Positions 45,207 to 57,201 of a DNA stretch of 64,000 nucleotides are shown piece by piece. How positions within the stretch are numbered: the first letter of the stretch is position 1; every line of letters starts with the position of its first letter. The position numbers and the translations under genes are program-made. Under the pieces are notes generated by a model. The model was given only the letters and a program-made list of their open reading frames with translations. It had not been told where the DNA came from and did not search any database. The DNA lies in NCBI RefSeq assembly GCF_014230315.1, contig NZ_JACLAW010000011.1:1-64000 (forward strand). Reading direction: 5' to 3'. This stretch comes from Novosphingobium flavum (lineage in GTDB: Bacteria; Pseudomonadota; Alphaproteobacteria; Sphingomonadales; Sphingomonadaceae).

Positions 45207-46040
45207 ATGCCAGTCAATCTGCCGACCAACCTGCTGCGCAGCTTCGTCACCATCGTCGACACCGGCTCGATGCTCAACGCATCGGAAAAGGTGTTCCTGA
45301 CCCAGTCCGCCCTCAGCCTCCAGATCAAACGGTTGGAGGACCTGCTGCAGCAATCGCTGTTCCACCGCGACGGACGCCGCCTGACCCTGACCCCGGCTGG
45401 CGACCTGATGCTGGACTATGCCCGCCGGGTGCTCGCGCTGCATGACGAGGCCGTGGCGGCGCTCACCGCGGGCGATTTTTCGGGGCCGGCGCGGATAGGC
45501 ATGGTGCAGGATTTTGCCGACATGCTGCTGACCGGCCTGCTCGCCCGGTTCGCGGAACTGCATCCCGACGCGCAGGTCTATGCCCGCATCGCCGGGACGG
45601 CCGAGCTCTTGGCGCAGCTAGAAATGCGGCAGCTCGACATCGTGCTGGGATTTGGCGCCGCCAACGATCCGGCCGCTGTCGTCCAGGCGCCGATGGCATG
45701 GTATGGCGATGCGGCATTGGTCGCGCGTGAGGAGCTGCCGCTTGCCGTGCTCGAGCCGCCGTGCCGGTTCCGCGAGGCGGCGATCCGCGCGCTCGAGAAC
45801 GCCGGGCGTCCCTATCGCATCACAGTTGAAACCCCCAATCTGACCACGATGTGGGCCGCGGTCCAGGCGGGACTGGGGATTACCTGCCGGACCCACCTGT
45901 TCCTCCAGGCCGAGCCTGTCGTCGCGGAAGAGCTTCCGTCCCTGCCGCAGGTTTCCTGCATCGTCCGGACTGCTCCGGCGCTGGACGGGGCGACCGCGCG
46001 GCTCGCCGCGCTGTCGCGCGAGGTAGCCGCCGGACTGTGA
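45207..46040 (+). CDS. LysR-family transcriptional regulator
   Basis: The 277-residue protein has one N-terminal winged HTH (L-L-R-S-F-V-T-I-V-D-T-G-S, L-T-Q-S-A-L-S-L-Q-I-K-R-L-E) and a shortened LysR substrate-binding domain beginning near G-P-A-R-I-G-M-V-Q-D-F. It differs from the two double-HTH regulators in module 1. Its divergent position suggests that it controls the thiol dioxygenase gene and perhaps the whole sulfur module, as CysB-like regulators do. Confidence 0.88.
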   Translation: MPVNLPTNLLRSFVTIVDTGSMLNASEKVFLTQSALSLQIKRLEDLLQQSLFHRDGRRLTLTPAGDLMLDYARRVLALHDEAVAALTAGDFSGPARIGMVQDFADMLLTGLLARFAELHPDAQVYARIAGTAELLAQLEMRQLDIVLGFGAANDPAAVVQAPMAWYGDAALVAREELPLAVLEPPCRFREAAIRALENAGRPYRITVETPNLTTMWAAVQAGLGITCRTHLFLQAEPVVAEELPSLPQVSCIVRTAPALDGATARLAALSREVAAGL

Positions 46041-46157
46041 TCCGCTCCGCGCCGGCGCCTTATGACCGTTGCTTATCTGCGCCGCCACCGATCTCGATGT
46101 TCACCGGGAACCGCACATCCTACCTTCGTCTGAACAGGATCAGCGAAGGAGGCTCTG

Positions 46158-46814
46158 ATGACCGCAAATTCCCTGGCTCACCGCTTTAGGCAGCTCCAGG
46201 CCGAGCGGGAGCGAACGTGGACGCAAGACCAGCTTGCGGCCAATGCGGCGCAGCGTCGGCTGCTCGTCGAGCGGGACGATCCGAGCAGCAGGCCTGCCGC
46301 GGGGCACCGGCTGGCCCCTTTTGAAATCATCGACGAAAGCGGGCAGGCGCTGACCAGCCACCAGCTACTGGCCAAAGGGCCGGTGGCGCTGGTCTATTTC
46401 CGCTTCGGCGGCTGCCCTGCGTGCAACATCGCTTTGCCCTATTACGACGAGACCTTGCGCGCGCCGCTCGCCCGCGCGGGGCTCGCCCTGGCCGCGATCA
46501 GTCCGCAGGTTCCCGTCGATCCGGGCCCGGCCGGGCGCCAGGGGCTGAGCTTCCCCACCTATGGCGATCCTCACTACGGGCTTGCCCGTCAACTGGGACT
46601 TACGTTTTTTCCGGAAGATCAGCCCTCCGTTCAGCCTAGCGAGGCATGGATCGGCGCGACGCTTGGAACCGATAGCTATGAAATGGCAAAGCCTGCGGTG
46701 ATCGTCATCGATCCGGACCACGTTATCCGGTTCATCGATGTGAGTCCGGACTGGCTGGCGAGGACCGAGGCGACGACTGTGCTGGCGGCGCTACAAGGCG
46801 CTTCACAGGTATAG
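46158..46814 (+). CDS. Thioredoxin-fold AhpC/TSA-like peroxiredoxin or redoxin
   Basis: The 218-residue protein has a helical N-terminus and then a redoxin domain with V-A-L-V-Y-F-R-F-G-G-C-P-A-C-N, a C-P-A-C redox motif at the thioredoxin active-site position. The later A-K-P-A-V-I-V-I-D-P-D-H-V-I-R-F is the cis-Pro and final-strand region. AAGGAGG is placed well before the ATG. It probably protects against peroxide or reduces disulfides during organosulfur oxidation. It is cytoplasmic, as no signal peptide is visible. Confidence 0.82.
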   Translation: MTANSLAHRFRQLQAERERTWTQDQLAANAAQRRLLVERDDPSSRPAAGHRLAPFEIIDESGQALTSHQLLAKGPVALVYFRFGGCPACNIALPYYDETLRAPLARAGLALAAISPQVPVDPGPAGRQGLSFPTYGDPHYGLARQLGLTFFPEDQPSVQPSEAWIGATLGTDSYEMAKPAVIVIDPDHVIRFIDVSPDWLARTEATTVLAALQGASQV

Positions 46815-46954
46815 CCCTCGCGCACCGTACCGCCGCCAGCCTGATCGGCGATACCTCCGGCCACCGAGTTCATCAGCCGACCATTGCAGCGCGAGCCGAT
46901 AAGCGCCCTCCAGCCGGGCGGCTTCGCGGTTTCAACGTCAGCTTCTATCAGGCG

Positions 46955-47788
46955 GGAGGTGTCAGTCGGATGCGAACTGCTCTCCGTTGGTCAAGCCTCC
47001 CCCTCTCCGCGCATTCGCTCAACTCATGAGGGACTGCCACTCGGCGAGGGCGGCCGAGCGTCTCTGCTTGTAGACTTCTCTGCTAACGAGATGCCGCTCC
47101 TGGGCGAAGTGATTGTGAACGGAAGCGTGGACCGAAGCGAATTTCTGCAGCGTCTTCATCCGCCGGAAGCGCTGCATCGCACGTTCTGGTCGTCGGAACG
47201 GCAAATGTGAATTCTCGACCCGGTTGTTCAAATACCGGCCGACTTCCCGGCGCCCCTCATTTCCCAACTCGCGCATGGCAGCTCGGTAGGATCGTAGTCC
47301 GTCGGTGACGATGGTCTCGGTCTTGCCATGACGCTTCAACGTCTTCTTCAGGAACCGCAGAGCCGCAGATTTGTCTCGTTTTTTAGTGGCGTACGATTCC
47401 AGGACTTCGCCCTCGTGATCGACGGCGCGCCAGAGAAACCGCATCTCGCCGTTGATCTTCACGTAGGTCTCATCCAGATGCCACCGCCAGTGCCGGAAGC
47501 CTCGCATCCGGCTGACCCGCTAGCGTCGGATGTCCGCAGCGAACAGCGGCCCGAACCGATTCCACCACAGCCGCACCGTCTCGTGGCACAGGTCGATGCC
47601 GCGCTCGAACAACAGATCCTCGACGTTCCGCAGGCTCAGCGGGAAACGAACGTACATCATGACCACGAGCCGGATCACCTCCGGTGAGGAGTGAAAATAG
47701 CGGAACGGCGAGGCTGGCTTTTGAGGACGGGGCATGGCCCCGCCCTACCCCACGGACCGTCATCCGGTGCAGTCCTTTTGACACCACC
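46955..47788 (-). mobile_element. IS6-family insertion sequence with inactivated transposase (IS-C)
   Basis: Bounded on the left by GGAGGTGTCAGTC and on the right by the complement of GGTGGTGTCAAAAGG. It carries a transposase gene with one nonsense codon, and its outer right end is duplicated. It separates the sulfur module from the propionyl-CoA module. The 140 bases between the redoxin gene and this IS show no gene. Confidence 0.82.
47019..47735 (-). pseudogene. IS6-family transposase with premature amber stop (IS-C)
   Basis: The 238-codon frame matches the intact copies, but codon 72 is TAG at 47520-47522 where the others have CAG (A-D-I-R-R-[Q]-R-V-S-R-M). The frame continues without shift to the normal end. 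D-E-T-Y-V-K, T-D-G-L-R-S-Y and R-V-E-N-S-H are intact, so a single C-to-T change inactivated it. Confidence 0.85.
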
Positions 47789-47799
47789 TTTTGACACCA
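47774..47799. repeat. 13-bp tandem duplication at the IS-C outer end
   Basis: CCTTTTGACACCA occurs twice back to back. The unit contains the terminal TGTCAAAAGG part of the IS end, so the terminus itself is doubled. Confidence 0.8.
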
Positions 47800-47820
47800 C
47801 CCTCCGGACCGCCCAACCTT

Positions 47821-49242
47821 TCAGTCTGACGAAATTTGATAGGGGACGAGATTGCGGCTCAGCATGTCGACGCTGATGTCGCGGTCGTTGGGCGGAAAGG
47901 CGCGCTGGGTGCAATCACGGCGCGCGCAGATGCGGCACGAGGCCCCGATCGGCGTGGCGTTACCCGCCCCTTCGAGGTTGAGCCCGTCGGCGTAGACGAA
48001 GTCCTTGGCAAAAGCCGCCTCGCAGCCCAGCGCCAGCGCATAGCGCCCCGGGATCTGGTTATAACTGCCCGCCGGCTTGACCACGCCCTTGGCGATCGAA
48101 ACATAGCGCACTCCGTCCGGCATCTCGGCCAGTTGCACATGGATGCGGTCGGGCACGGCTACGGCCTCGTGCACCACCCACAGCGGACAGGCCCCGCCAA
48201 AACGCGCGAATTGCAGCCGCGTTGCCGAATGGCGCTTGGTGATGTTGCCCGCCATGTCCACCCGGCAAAAAAACATCGGCGTGCCGCGCGCCTCGGGCCG
48301 CTGCAGCGTGGAAAGCCGGTGGCACGTCTGCTCGAACGTGGCGCCGAATGCATAGCGCAGCCGGTCGATGTCGTGGCGTACGTCGCGCGCCATGGCGCGA
48401 AACGCCTCATAGGGCATGGTCAGGGCCCCTGCCGCATAATTGCCCAGCCCCACCGCCAGCAACCGCCGCGCCACGTCCGTGCGCAGCGGCGCCCCGGCCG
48501 CGATGGCAGCGATCTGGTCGCGCTGGGCAATGGTGGCGATCAGGAACGCGATCTGGAACCGTCGGCTTTCGGACGGCAGAACGGAATCCAAGCTTAACAC
48601 CTGCCGGTCCACGTCAAACCGGCGCAGCGCCCCTCCGGTCCGGCTTTCCACCGTGATCCCGCGCGCGGCCAGCCAGCCTTCCATTTCGGCCGCGCTGGGC
48701 GAAAGTCCGCCGCGCGCGATTTGCGCGGCCAGTTGCTCTGCCCCGCGGTCCAGCACATCAACATAGTTTCCAGCGTGATGAAACCAGTCGCGCACCTCTT
48801 CCCACGGCAGGCGTCCGCCCGCGAGGTTGCCTGCGCCCACGGCCTCGTCCAGCATTTCCAGCCGCTCGACATTCCGGCGCAGCGCGGTTTCCATCTGCAC
48901 AAATTGGGCAGCGAATTCGGGAAACTGCTCGGCGATCCGGCGCACCTGCGCGGCTGGCAATTCCTCGCCCAGCAGCGGGTTGGCCGCCGCCTCCTGCAAG
49001 GCCAGGTGCAGAGGGGCGCCGTACCCCTGCGGAACATCCTGCCACTCAACCGGAAAGGCTGTGCGAATCCGGTCGGCCAGAGGCAGGGTCAGGGGGCGTT
49101 CGTCGTTCTCCAACTGCGACAGATAGGCCGCGCTGATTCCCAGCGTGGCGGCCATCTCCGACTGGCGCACGCCCCGACCGCTCCGCAATTGGCGCAAATG
49201 ACGACCTGCAAAGATGCGGCGCGATACCATAGCATCGCTCAT
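47821..49242 (-). CDS. ScfR/RamB-type regulator (XRE HTH + ImmA/IrrE-like + C-terminal domain)
   Basis: The 473-residue protein has an N-terminal XRE HTH (L-R-Q-L-R-S-G-R-G-V-R-Q-S-E-M-A-A-T-L-G-I-S, Y-L-S-Q-L-E-N). An IrrE/DUF955-like middle follows, then a C-terminal Cys-bearing part (G-A-S-C-R-I-C-A-R-R-D-C) as in short-chain fatty-acyl regulators. Such proteins control acetate, glyoxylate, methylcitrate or propionyl-CoA genes according to acyl-CoA levels. It is divergent from pccB and should regulate the methylmalonyl operon. ATG 49242 is preferred (TTG 49251 is the frame limit; ATG 49230 is an alternative). Confidence 0.85.
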   Translation of the reverse strand: MSDAMVSRRIFAGRHLRQLRSGRGVRQSEMAATLGISAAYLSQLENDERPLTLPLADRIRTAFPVEWQDVPQGYGAPLHLALQEAAANPLLGEELPAAQVRRIAEQFPEFAAQFVQMETALRRNVERLEMLDEAVGAGNLAGGRLPWEEVRDWFHHAGNYVDVLDRGAEQLAAQIARGGLSPSAAEMEGWLAARGITVESRTGGALRRFDVDRQVLSLDSVLPSESRRFQIAFLIATIAQRDQIAAIAAGAPLRTDVARRLLAVGLGNYAAGALTMPYEAFRAMARDVRHDIDRLRYAFGATFEQTCHRLSTLQRPEARGTPMFFCRVDMAGNITKRHSATRLQFARFGGACPLWVVHEAVAVPDRIHVQLAEMPDGVRYVSIAKGVVKPAGSYNQIPGRYALALGCEAAFAKDFVYADGLNLEGAGNATPIGASCRICARRDCTQRAFPPNDRDISVDMLSRNLVPYQISSD

Positions 49243-49275
49243 ACTTTGCAAATTTCAGCTTCGCAACTTTGCAGA
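49243..49275. promoter_or_regulatory. Two RamB-like boxes between the regulator and pccB
   Basis: ACTTTGCAAA (49243-49252, containing the palindrome TTTGCAAA) and ACTTTGCAGA (49266-49275) are direct repeats 23 bases apart. They resemble the ACTTTGCAAA core reported for RamB-type regulators. The first box abuts the regulator start codon, consistent with autorepression. Confidence 0.6.
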
Positions 49276-49346
49276 ATTGCATTGGACAGCTCGCCCGCTT
49301 TGCCGCATCGCGATCATGAGACACCGTGATCAGGGGCGCAGAAGAT

Positions 49347-50873
49347 ATGTCTGCCAATATCGCCGAGATGGAGAGGCGCCGGGCCGCGGCGCGGATGGGC
49401 GGCGGCCAGAAGCGGATCGACGCCCAGCACGCCAAGGGCAAGCTGACCGCGCGGGAGCGGCTGGAAGTGCTCCTCGACGAGGGATCGTTCGAGGAAGTCG
49501 ACATGTACGTCGAGCACAATTGCACCGATTTCGGCATGCCCGACAACGTGGTGCCGGGCGACGGCGTGGTGACCGGCTCGGGCACGATCAACGGCCGGCT
49601 GGTCTATGTCTTTGCCCAGGACTTCACCGTGTTCGGCGGGGCGGTTTCCGAGCGCCATGCGATGAAGATCTGCAAGATCATGGACACGGCGATGAAGGTC
49701 GGCGCGCCGGTGATCGGCCTCAATGACAGCGGCGGCGCCCGCATCCAGGAAGGCGTGGCCTCGCTCGGCGGCTATGCCGAGATCTTCCAGCGCAACGTGC
49801 TGGCATCCGGCGTGGTGCCGCAGTTGTCGCTGATCATGGGGCCCTGTGCTGGCGGGGCGGTCTATTCCCCGGCGATGACCGACTTCATCTTCATGGTGAA
49901 GGACAGCTCCTACATGTTCGTGACCGGGCCCGACGTGGTCAAGACGGTGACCAACGAGATCGTCACGCAGGAGGAGCTTGGGGGTGCGGTCACGCACAGC
50001 ACCAAGACCAGCGTGGCCGACCTCGCGCTGGAAAACGACATCGAGGCCTTGCTCACCGCGCGGGAGTTCTTCGACTACCTGCCGCTCACCAATCGCTCGG
50101 GCGTGCCGGAACGGCCGACTTCGGACCCGTGGGACCGGCTGGAGGACAGCCTCGACACCCTGATCCCCGCCTCAGCCAACCAGCCCTACGACATGCACGA
50201 GGCGATCCGCAAAGTGGTCGACGAGGGCGAGTTCTTCGAGATCCAGCCCAGCCATGCCGGCAATATCATCTGCGGTTTCGGCCGGATCGAGGGGCGCACG
50301 ATCGGCGTGGTCGCCAATCAGCCGATGGTGCTGGCCGGGGTGCTCGATATCAACTCCTCGAAGAAGGCGGCGCGGTTCGTGCGCTTCTGCGACGCCTTCA
50401 GCATCCCGATCGTCACTTTCGTCGACGTGCCCGGCTTCCTTCCGGGCACGGCGCAGGAACTGGGCGGGATCATCAAGCACGGCGCCAAGCTGCTCTTCGC
50501 CTATGGCGAGGCGACCGTGCCCAAGATCACCGTGATCACCCGCAAGGCCTATGGCGGGGCCTACGACGTCATGGCTTCCAAGCACCTGCGCGGCGATCTC
50601 AACTATGCCTGGCCCACCGCCGAGATCGCGGTGATGGGTGCAAAGGGCGCGGTCGAGATCATCTTCCGCGGGCTTTCGTCCGAGGAGCAGGCGGAAAAGA
50701 CCCGCGAATACGAAGACCGCTTCGCCAACCCTTTCGTGGCGGCGAGCAAGGGCTTCATCGACGAGGTGATCCATCCCCATTCCACGCGGCGCCGGATCGC
50801 GCTCGGCCTGCGCAAGCTCAGGACCAAGAGCCTTGAGAACCCGTGGAAGAAGCACGACAACATTCCGCTTTGA
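49347..50873 (+). CDS. pccB: Propionyl-CoA carboxylase, carboxyltransferase (beta) subunit
   Basis: The 508-residue protein is a full biotin-dependent carboxyltransferase: [23 protein letters not shown] near the N-terminus, [33 protein letters not shown], and [10 protein letters not shown] near the C-terminus. It moves the carboxyl group from biotin on PccA to propionyl-CoA, giving (S)-methylmalonyl-CoA. ATG 49347 fits the family N-terminus better than GTG 49326. It is first in a four-gene operon with epimerase, mutase and pccA. Confidence 0.95.
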   Translation: MSANIAEMERRRAAARMGGGQKRIDAQHAKGKLTARERLEVLLDEGSFEEVDMYVEHNCTDFGMPDNVVPGDGVVTGSGTINGRLVYVFAQDFTVFGGAVSERHAMKICKIMDTAMKVGAPVIGLNDSGGARIQEGVASLGGYAEIFQRNVLASGVVPQLSLIMGPCAGGAVYSPAMTDFIFMVKDSSYMFVTGPDVVKTVTNEIVTQEELGGAVTHSTKTSVADLALENDIEALLTAREFFDYLPLTNRSGVPERPTSDPWDRLEDSLDTLIPASANQPYDMHEAIRKVVDEGEFFEIQPSHAGNIICGFGRIEGRTIGVVANQPMVLAGVLDINSSKKAARFVRFCDAFSIPIVTFVDVPGFLPGTAQELGGIIKHGAKLLFAYGEATVPKITVITRKAYGGAYDVMASKHLRGDLNYAWPTAEIAVMGAKGAVEIIFRGLSSEEQAEKTREYEDRFANPFVAASKGFIDEVIHPHSTRRRIALGLRKLRTKSLENPWKKHDNIPL

Positions 50874-50883
50874 GGACAGGCAG

Positions 50884-51321
50884 ATGAAACTGGGCCGGAT
50901 GAACCACATCGGCGTGGCCACGCCTGATCTTGACGCATCGATCGCCTTCTACCGCGATGTGATGGGCGCGAGCGACATCACCGAACCCTTCGTGCTGGAA
51001 AGCCAGCAGGTGCGCGTCTGCTTCGTCAATACGCCGGGCGAAGGCGGTATGGCAGGCACGCAGGTCGAACTGCTCCAGCCGACCTCGCCCGATTCAGCGG
51101 TCGGCAAGTGGCTGGAGAAGAACCCGCTAGGCGGCCAGCATCACGTCTGCTTCGAGGTGCCCGACATTCACGCCGCCAAGGCCGCGTTCGAGGCCTTGGG
51201 CAAGCGCGTGCTGGGCGAGCCGCGCATCGGCGCGCATGGCACGCCGATCTTCTTCGTCCACCCCAAGGACATGGGCGGCGTGCTCACCGAGATCATGGAG
51301 ACGCCGCGTGGCCACCAATGA
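50884..51321 (+). CDS. mce: Methylmalonyl-CoA epimerase
   Basis: The 145-residue glyoxalase/VOC-fold protein has [11 protein letters not shown] near the start, L-L-Q-P-T-S-P-D-S in the middle, Q-H-H-V-C-F-E-V and a closing [11 protein letters not shown]; the His and Glu residues in these motifs bind the metal. It converts (S)- to (R)-methylmalonyl-CoA. GGACAGGCAG precedes the ATG, ten bases after pccB. Its 3' end overlaps the mutase gene by 14 bases. Confidence 0.94.
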   Translation: MKLGRMNHIGVATPDLDASIAFYRDVMGASDITEPFVLESQQVRVCFVNTPGEGGMAGTQVELLQPTSPDSAVGKWLEKNPLGGQHHVCFEVPDIHAAKAAFEALGKRVLGEPRIGAHGTPIFFVHPKDMGGVLTEIMETPRGHQ

Positions 51322-53461
51322 AAACCCGGGCATTGACGACTGGCAGGCCCTCGCCGCCAAGGAAGTGAAGGGCAAGGACCTCACCTGGCACACGCCCGAA
51401 GGGATCGCGGTCAAGCCGCTCTACACGGCCGAGGACGTGCGCGAAGATCCGGGCCTGCCCGGCTTTGCCCCGTTCACGCGCGGGGTGCGCGCCTCGATGT
51501 ATGCGGGCCGCCCGTGGACGATCCGGCAATATGCGGGCTTCTCCACCGCCGAGGAGAGCAACGCCTTCTACCGCCGCAACCTTGCCGCCGGGCAGAAGGG
51601 CCTGTCGGTGGCCTTCGACCTTGCCACCCATCGCGGCTATGATTCTGACCATCCCCGCGTGGTCGGCGACGTCGGCAAGGCAGGCGTCGCCATCGACTCG
51701 GTCGAGGACATGAAGATCCTGTTCGACGGCATTCCGCTCGGCGAAATGTCCGTCTCGATGACCATGAACGGCGCGGTGATCCCGATCCTGGCCTTCTTCA
51801 TCGTCGCGGGCGAGGAGCAGGGCGTCGACCGCAAGCTGCTCGACGGGACCATCCAGAACGACATCCTCAAGGAGTTCATGGTCCGCAACACCTACATCTA
51901 TCCCCCCGAACCCTCGATGCGGATCATCTCGGACATCTTCGGCTACACCAGCCGCGAGATGCCCAAGTTCAACTCGATCTCGATTTCTGGCTACCACATG
52001 CAGGAAGCCGGGGCGACGCAGGTGCAGGAACTGGCCTTCACCATCGCCGACGGCATGGAATACGTGAAGTACGGCGTGGCCTCGGGTCTCGACATCGACA
52101 AGTTCGCCGGGCGGCTGAGCTTCTTCTTCGCCATCGGCATGAACTTCTTCATGGAAGTGGCCAAGCTGCGCGCCGCGCGCGTCCTCTGGCACCGGGTGAT
52201 GACCAAGCTCGGCGCGCGGGACGAACGCAGCAAGATGCTGCGCACCCACTGCCAGACTTCGGGCGTCAGCTTGCAGGAGCAGGACCCCTACAACAACGTC
52301 ATGCGCACCACGATCGAGGCGATGGCGGCCATGCTCGGCGGCACCCAGTCGCTCCACACCAATGCGCTGGATGAGGCAATTGCCCTGCCGACCGACTTCT
52401 CGGCCCGCATCGCCCGCAATACCCAGATCGTGATTCAGGAAGAAACGGGGATGTGCAACGTGGTCGACCCATTGGGCGGGTCGTACTACATCGAAGCGCT
52501 GACCCAGAACCTAGTCGACAAGGCTTGGGAGATCATCGAGCGGGTCGAGGCCGAAGGCGGCATGGCCAAGGCCGTGGCGGCAGGCTGGCCCAAGGCGATG
52601 ATCGAGGAAGCCGCTGCCGCCCGCCAGGCGCGGGTCGACAAGGGCGACGACGTCATCGTCGGCGTCAACAAGTACCGCCTTGCGAGCGAGGACCATCTCG
52701 AGACGCTGGAAGTCGACAACCACGTCGTCCGCGACGCCCAGATCGCGCGTCTCGCCATGGTCCGCTCGCGGCGCAACGAGGCGAAGTGCCGCACCGCGCT
52801 GGCCGCCCTGACCGACGGCGCCGAGGGCACCAGAAACCTGCTCGAACTGGCGGTCGAAGCCGCGCGACACCGCGCCACGCTGGGCGAGATTTCCGACGCG
52901 ATGGAGGCCGTGTTCGGCCGCTACGGCACCCAGCCCAGCCCGGTGAAGGGCGTCTATGGCGCGGCCTATGATGGTGACAGCCGCTACCGGCAGGTGATCG
53001 AAGGGGTTGAGGCCGTCACCCGCCGCTTGGGTCGCAAGCCCCGCCTGCTCGTCGCCAAGATGGGGCAGGACGGCCACGATCGCGGCGCCAACATCATCGC
53101 ATCGGCCTTCGGCGACATGGGCTTCGAGGTCACCTCTGGCCCGCTGTTCCAGACCCCGCAGGAAACGCTGGTCCTGGCGCTCGAAAGCGGGGTCGATGCG
53201 ATCGGCGCCTCCAGCCTCGCGGCGGGGCACAAGACCCTGATCCCCGAGCTGATCGGCCTTTTGCGCGAAGCGGGCCGGGGCGACATCAAGGTCGTCGCCG
53301 GCGGCGTGATCCCGCCGCAGGATTACGAATTCCTGCGCGAGGCCGGGGTTCAGGGCATCTACGGCCCCGGCTCCAACGTCGTCGAATGCGCGGCAGACAT
53401 GCTGCGCCTGCTCGGACACAACATGCCCCCTCTCGGCGAGACTGCGGAAGCGGCGGAGTAA
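51308..53461 (+). CDS. scpA: Methylmalonyl-CoA mutase (adenosylcobalamin-dependent)
   Basis: The 717-residue protein has the substrate-binding barrel first ([37 protein letters not shown]). The C-terminal B12 domain has M-G-Q-D-G-H-D-R-G, whose D-x-H-x-x-G supplies the cobalt-ligating His. The likely start is GTG 51308, with GGAG seven bases upstream inside the epimerase gene; the protein then begins V-A-T-N-E-N-P. It converts (R)-methylmalonyl-CoA to succinyl-CoA. The length is that of the single-chain bacterial large subunit. Confidence 0.95.
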   Translation: MATNENPGIDDWQALAAKEVKGKDLTWHTPEGIAVKPLYTAEDVREDPGLPGFAPFTRGVRASMYAGRPWTIRQYAGFSTAEESNAFYRRNLAAGQKGLSVAFDLATHRGYDSDHPRVVGDVGKAGVAIDSVEDMKILFDGIPLGEMSVSMTMNGAVIPILAFFIVAGEEQGVDRKLLDGTIQNDILKEFMVRNTYIYPPEPSMRIISDIFGYTSREMPKFNSISISGYHMQEAGATQVQELAFTIADGMEYVKYGVASGLDIDKFAGRLSFFFAIGMNFFMEVAKLRAARVLWHRVMTKLGARDERSKMLRTHCQTSGVSLQEQDPYNNVMRTTIEAMAAMLGGTQSLHTNALDEAIALPTDFSARIARNTQIVIQEETGMCNVVDPLGGSYYIEALTQNLVDKAWEIIERVEAEGGMAKAVAAGWPKAMIEEAAAARQARVDKGDDVIVGVNKYRLASEDHLETLEVDNHVVRDAQIARLAMVRSRRNEAKCRTALAALTDGAEGTRNLLELAVEAARHRATLGEISDAMEAVFGRYGTQPSPVKGVYGAAYDGDSRYRQVIEGVEAVTRRLGRKPRLLVAKMGQDGHDRGANIIASAFGDMGFEVTSGPLFQTPQETLVLALESGVDAIGASSLAAGHKTLIPELIGLLREAGRGDIKVVAGGVIPPQDYEFLREAGVQGIYGPGSNVVECAADMLRLLGHNMPPLGETAEAAE

Positions 53462-53467
53462 ATCTCG

Positions 53468-55489
<2,022 letters not shown>

Positions 55490-55545
55490 GTAGCGGCCTT
55501 GAAGGTCCTGGTCCGGGTGAAGCGTGTGATCGCAAGCCGTCAGTC

Positions 55546-56387
55546 GGAGATGTCAGTCTGATGCGAACTCGTCTCCGTTGGTCAGGCCTACCCTTCTCCG
55601 CACGATTTATCAGGCCATGAGATTCTGCCACTCGGCGAAGGCCGCCGAGCGTCTCCGTTTGTAGACTTCCCTGCTGACGAGATGGCGTTCCTGGGCAAAA
55701 TGATTGTGAACCGAGGCGTGGACCGAAGCGAATTTCTGCAGCGTCTTCATCCGCCGGAAACGCTGCATCACCCGCTCCTTTCGGCGCAGGGGCAGGTGTG
55801 AATTTTCAACCCGGTTGTTAAGGTGGCGGCCGGCCTCCCGGCGACCTTCGTTTCCGAGTTCTCGCATGGCGGCGGGGTAGGATCGCAGCCCGTCGGTGAC
55901 GATGGCATCGGCCTTGCCGTGGCGCTTCAAGGTCTTCTTCAGGAACCGCAACGCTGCGGATTTATCTCGCTTTTTGGTGACAAAGGATTCCAGAACCTCG
56001 CCTTCGTGATCAACGGCCCGCCAGAGATAATGCATCTCGCCGTTGATCTTCACGTAGACCTCATCGAGGTGCCACTTCCAGTGGCGGAAGCCGCGCATCC
56101 GGCTGACCCGCTGGCGCCGGATGTCCGCGGCGAACATCGGACCGAACCTGTTCCACCAGAGTCGAACCGTCTCATGGCAAATGTCGATCCCGCGCTCGAA
56201 CAACAAATCTTCGACGTTCCGCAGGCTCAGCGGAAACCGAACGTACATCAGAACCACAAGCCGGATCACCTCCGGCGATGAGTGGAAATAACGGAATGGC
56301 GAGGCCGGTTTTCGAGGGCGAGGCATGGCCCCGCCCTACCCCACACGCTGCCGCATTGCCATCAGGTGCAGTTGCTTTGACAGAGCC
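55546..56387 (-). mobile_element. IS6-family insertion sequence, intact copy (IS-D)
   Basis: About 842 bp with GGAGATGTCAGTC at the left and the complement of GGCTCTGTCAAAGC at the right. It encodes an intact transposase. Its left 479 bases appear identical to 57202-57680. Flanking octamers do not match. Confidence 0.88.
55610..56326 (-). CDS. IS6-family transposase (IS-D)
   Basis: The 238-residue protein starts M-P-R-P-R-K-P-A-S-P-F-R-Y-F and keeps the HTH and the D (D-E-V-Y-V-K), D (T-D-G-L-R-S-Y), E (R-V-E-N-S-H) catalytic residues. It has intact length and should be active. Confidence 0.92.
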   Translation of the reverse strand: MPRPRKPASPFRYFHSSPEVIRLVVLMYVRFPLSLRNVEDLLFERGIDICHETVRLWWNRFGPMFAADIRRQRVSRMRGFRHWKWHLDEVYVKINGEMHYLWRAVDHEGEVLESFVTKKRDKSAALRFLKKTLKRHGKADAIVTDGLRSYPAAMRELGNEGRREAGRHLNNRVENSHLPLRRKERVMQRFRRMKTLQKFASVHASVHNHFAQERHLVSREVYKRRRSAAFAEWQNLMA

Positions 56388-56393
56388 CCTCGG

Positions 56394-56520
56394 TCAGTTC
56401 AACCCGGATTTCTTCCTCTCGCACCGGGTCCTGTCCGGGGAGCGACAGACGGGACCCGGCCGCCAGCCGGGCCAGGCGCGAGAGGTTGGGCTTGTAGATC
56501 ATGGGCAGGCCTTTGGACAT
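56394..56520 (-). pseudogene. Possible N-terminal gene fragment cut by IS-D
   Basis: An ATG at 56520 opens a minus-strand frame of about 42 codons (M-S-K-G-L-P-M-I-Y-K-P-N-L-S-R-L...) that runs straight into the IS-D end. An AT-rich stretch lies upstream. No ribosome-binding site and no recognisable family, so it could be chance. Confidence 0.25.
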
Positions 56521-57201
56521 CGAGTGGATCGTCCATTCAACCTGCTGTCACGACCAGATTGACGGAAAGAGAACTTACCAAAAATCATCAACATATTGAT
56601 ATTACAATGTTTTTATCTTTCCCAAGAATCGGCCTTCCGCGGCGTCACGACCTGCGCGTGTCAAGCGAGAAATCGCCACAATCGTCCAGCCCGACCCCCA
56701 AAATGCTGTTTTTCAAAAACTGCAAAACGAACCCGAGAGGCATTTTGCGCCCGCGAGCGAGGTCGGATCTTGACGCCCGATTGGTCGTGATTGCATGCTG
56801 CAACGCATTGGAAGCCACCCGATGCCCCATGGGTGTCGGCGCGCGAAAGGAAGGTGTTTTCGAGGAGGCAGATGCGACCGCGACCTTGGCTTACGGTTGG
56901 CCGTCAGCGGGTCTGATCGGGCTCCGCGCGAGGGCCCGCGTGATCGGCCCCATCTTCTGGCCCCGCCCTGCCGTACCAGCCGTTGCCGGGCGCGAGCGAC
57001 CGCACAGGCAGGGGCTGCGCGCGTGCGAACTCTGTCTCTGCGGCGGTTTCTCTCTCTCCGCCAGCAGGCCCCAGCCCGGCCGCTGCCGTTCAGGCGAGGC
57101 GCGTTATCCGCACGGCGCGAATGCCCGCGAACAACGGCGAAATTCCCCGGCTTTGAGGCAGTGGTTTGGGATTATCCCGTTCGTCCCGGGTGGTGCGTGG
57201 C
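56521..57201. other. Region between IS-D and IS-E without recognisable genes
   Basis: These 681 bases begin with an AT-rich stretch (56560-56640) and become GC-rich. Open frames exist on both strands but none has a convincing start site or family motif. The segment is enclosed by two directly oriented IS6 sequences. Confidence 0.5.

Noticed and set aside
47520-47522. Possibility that the TAG in IS-C is a programmed recoding site
   Set aside because: The other copies have a plain CAG at this codon and no recoding signal is visible; a point mutation is the simplest explanation.
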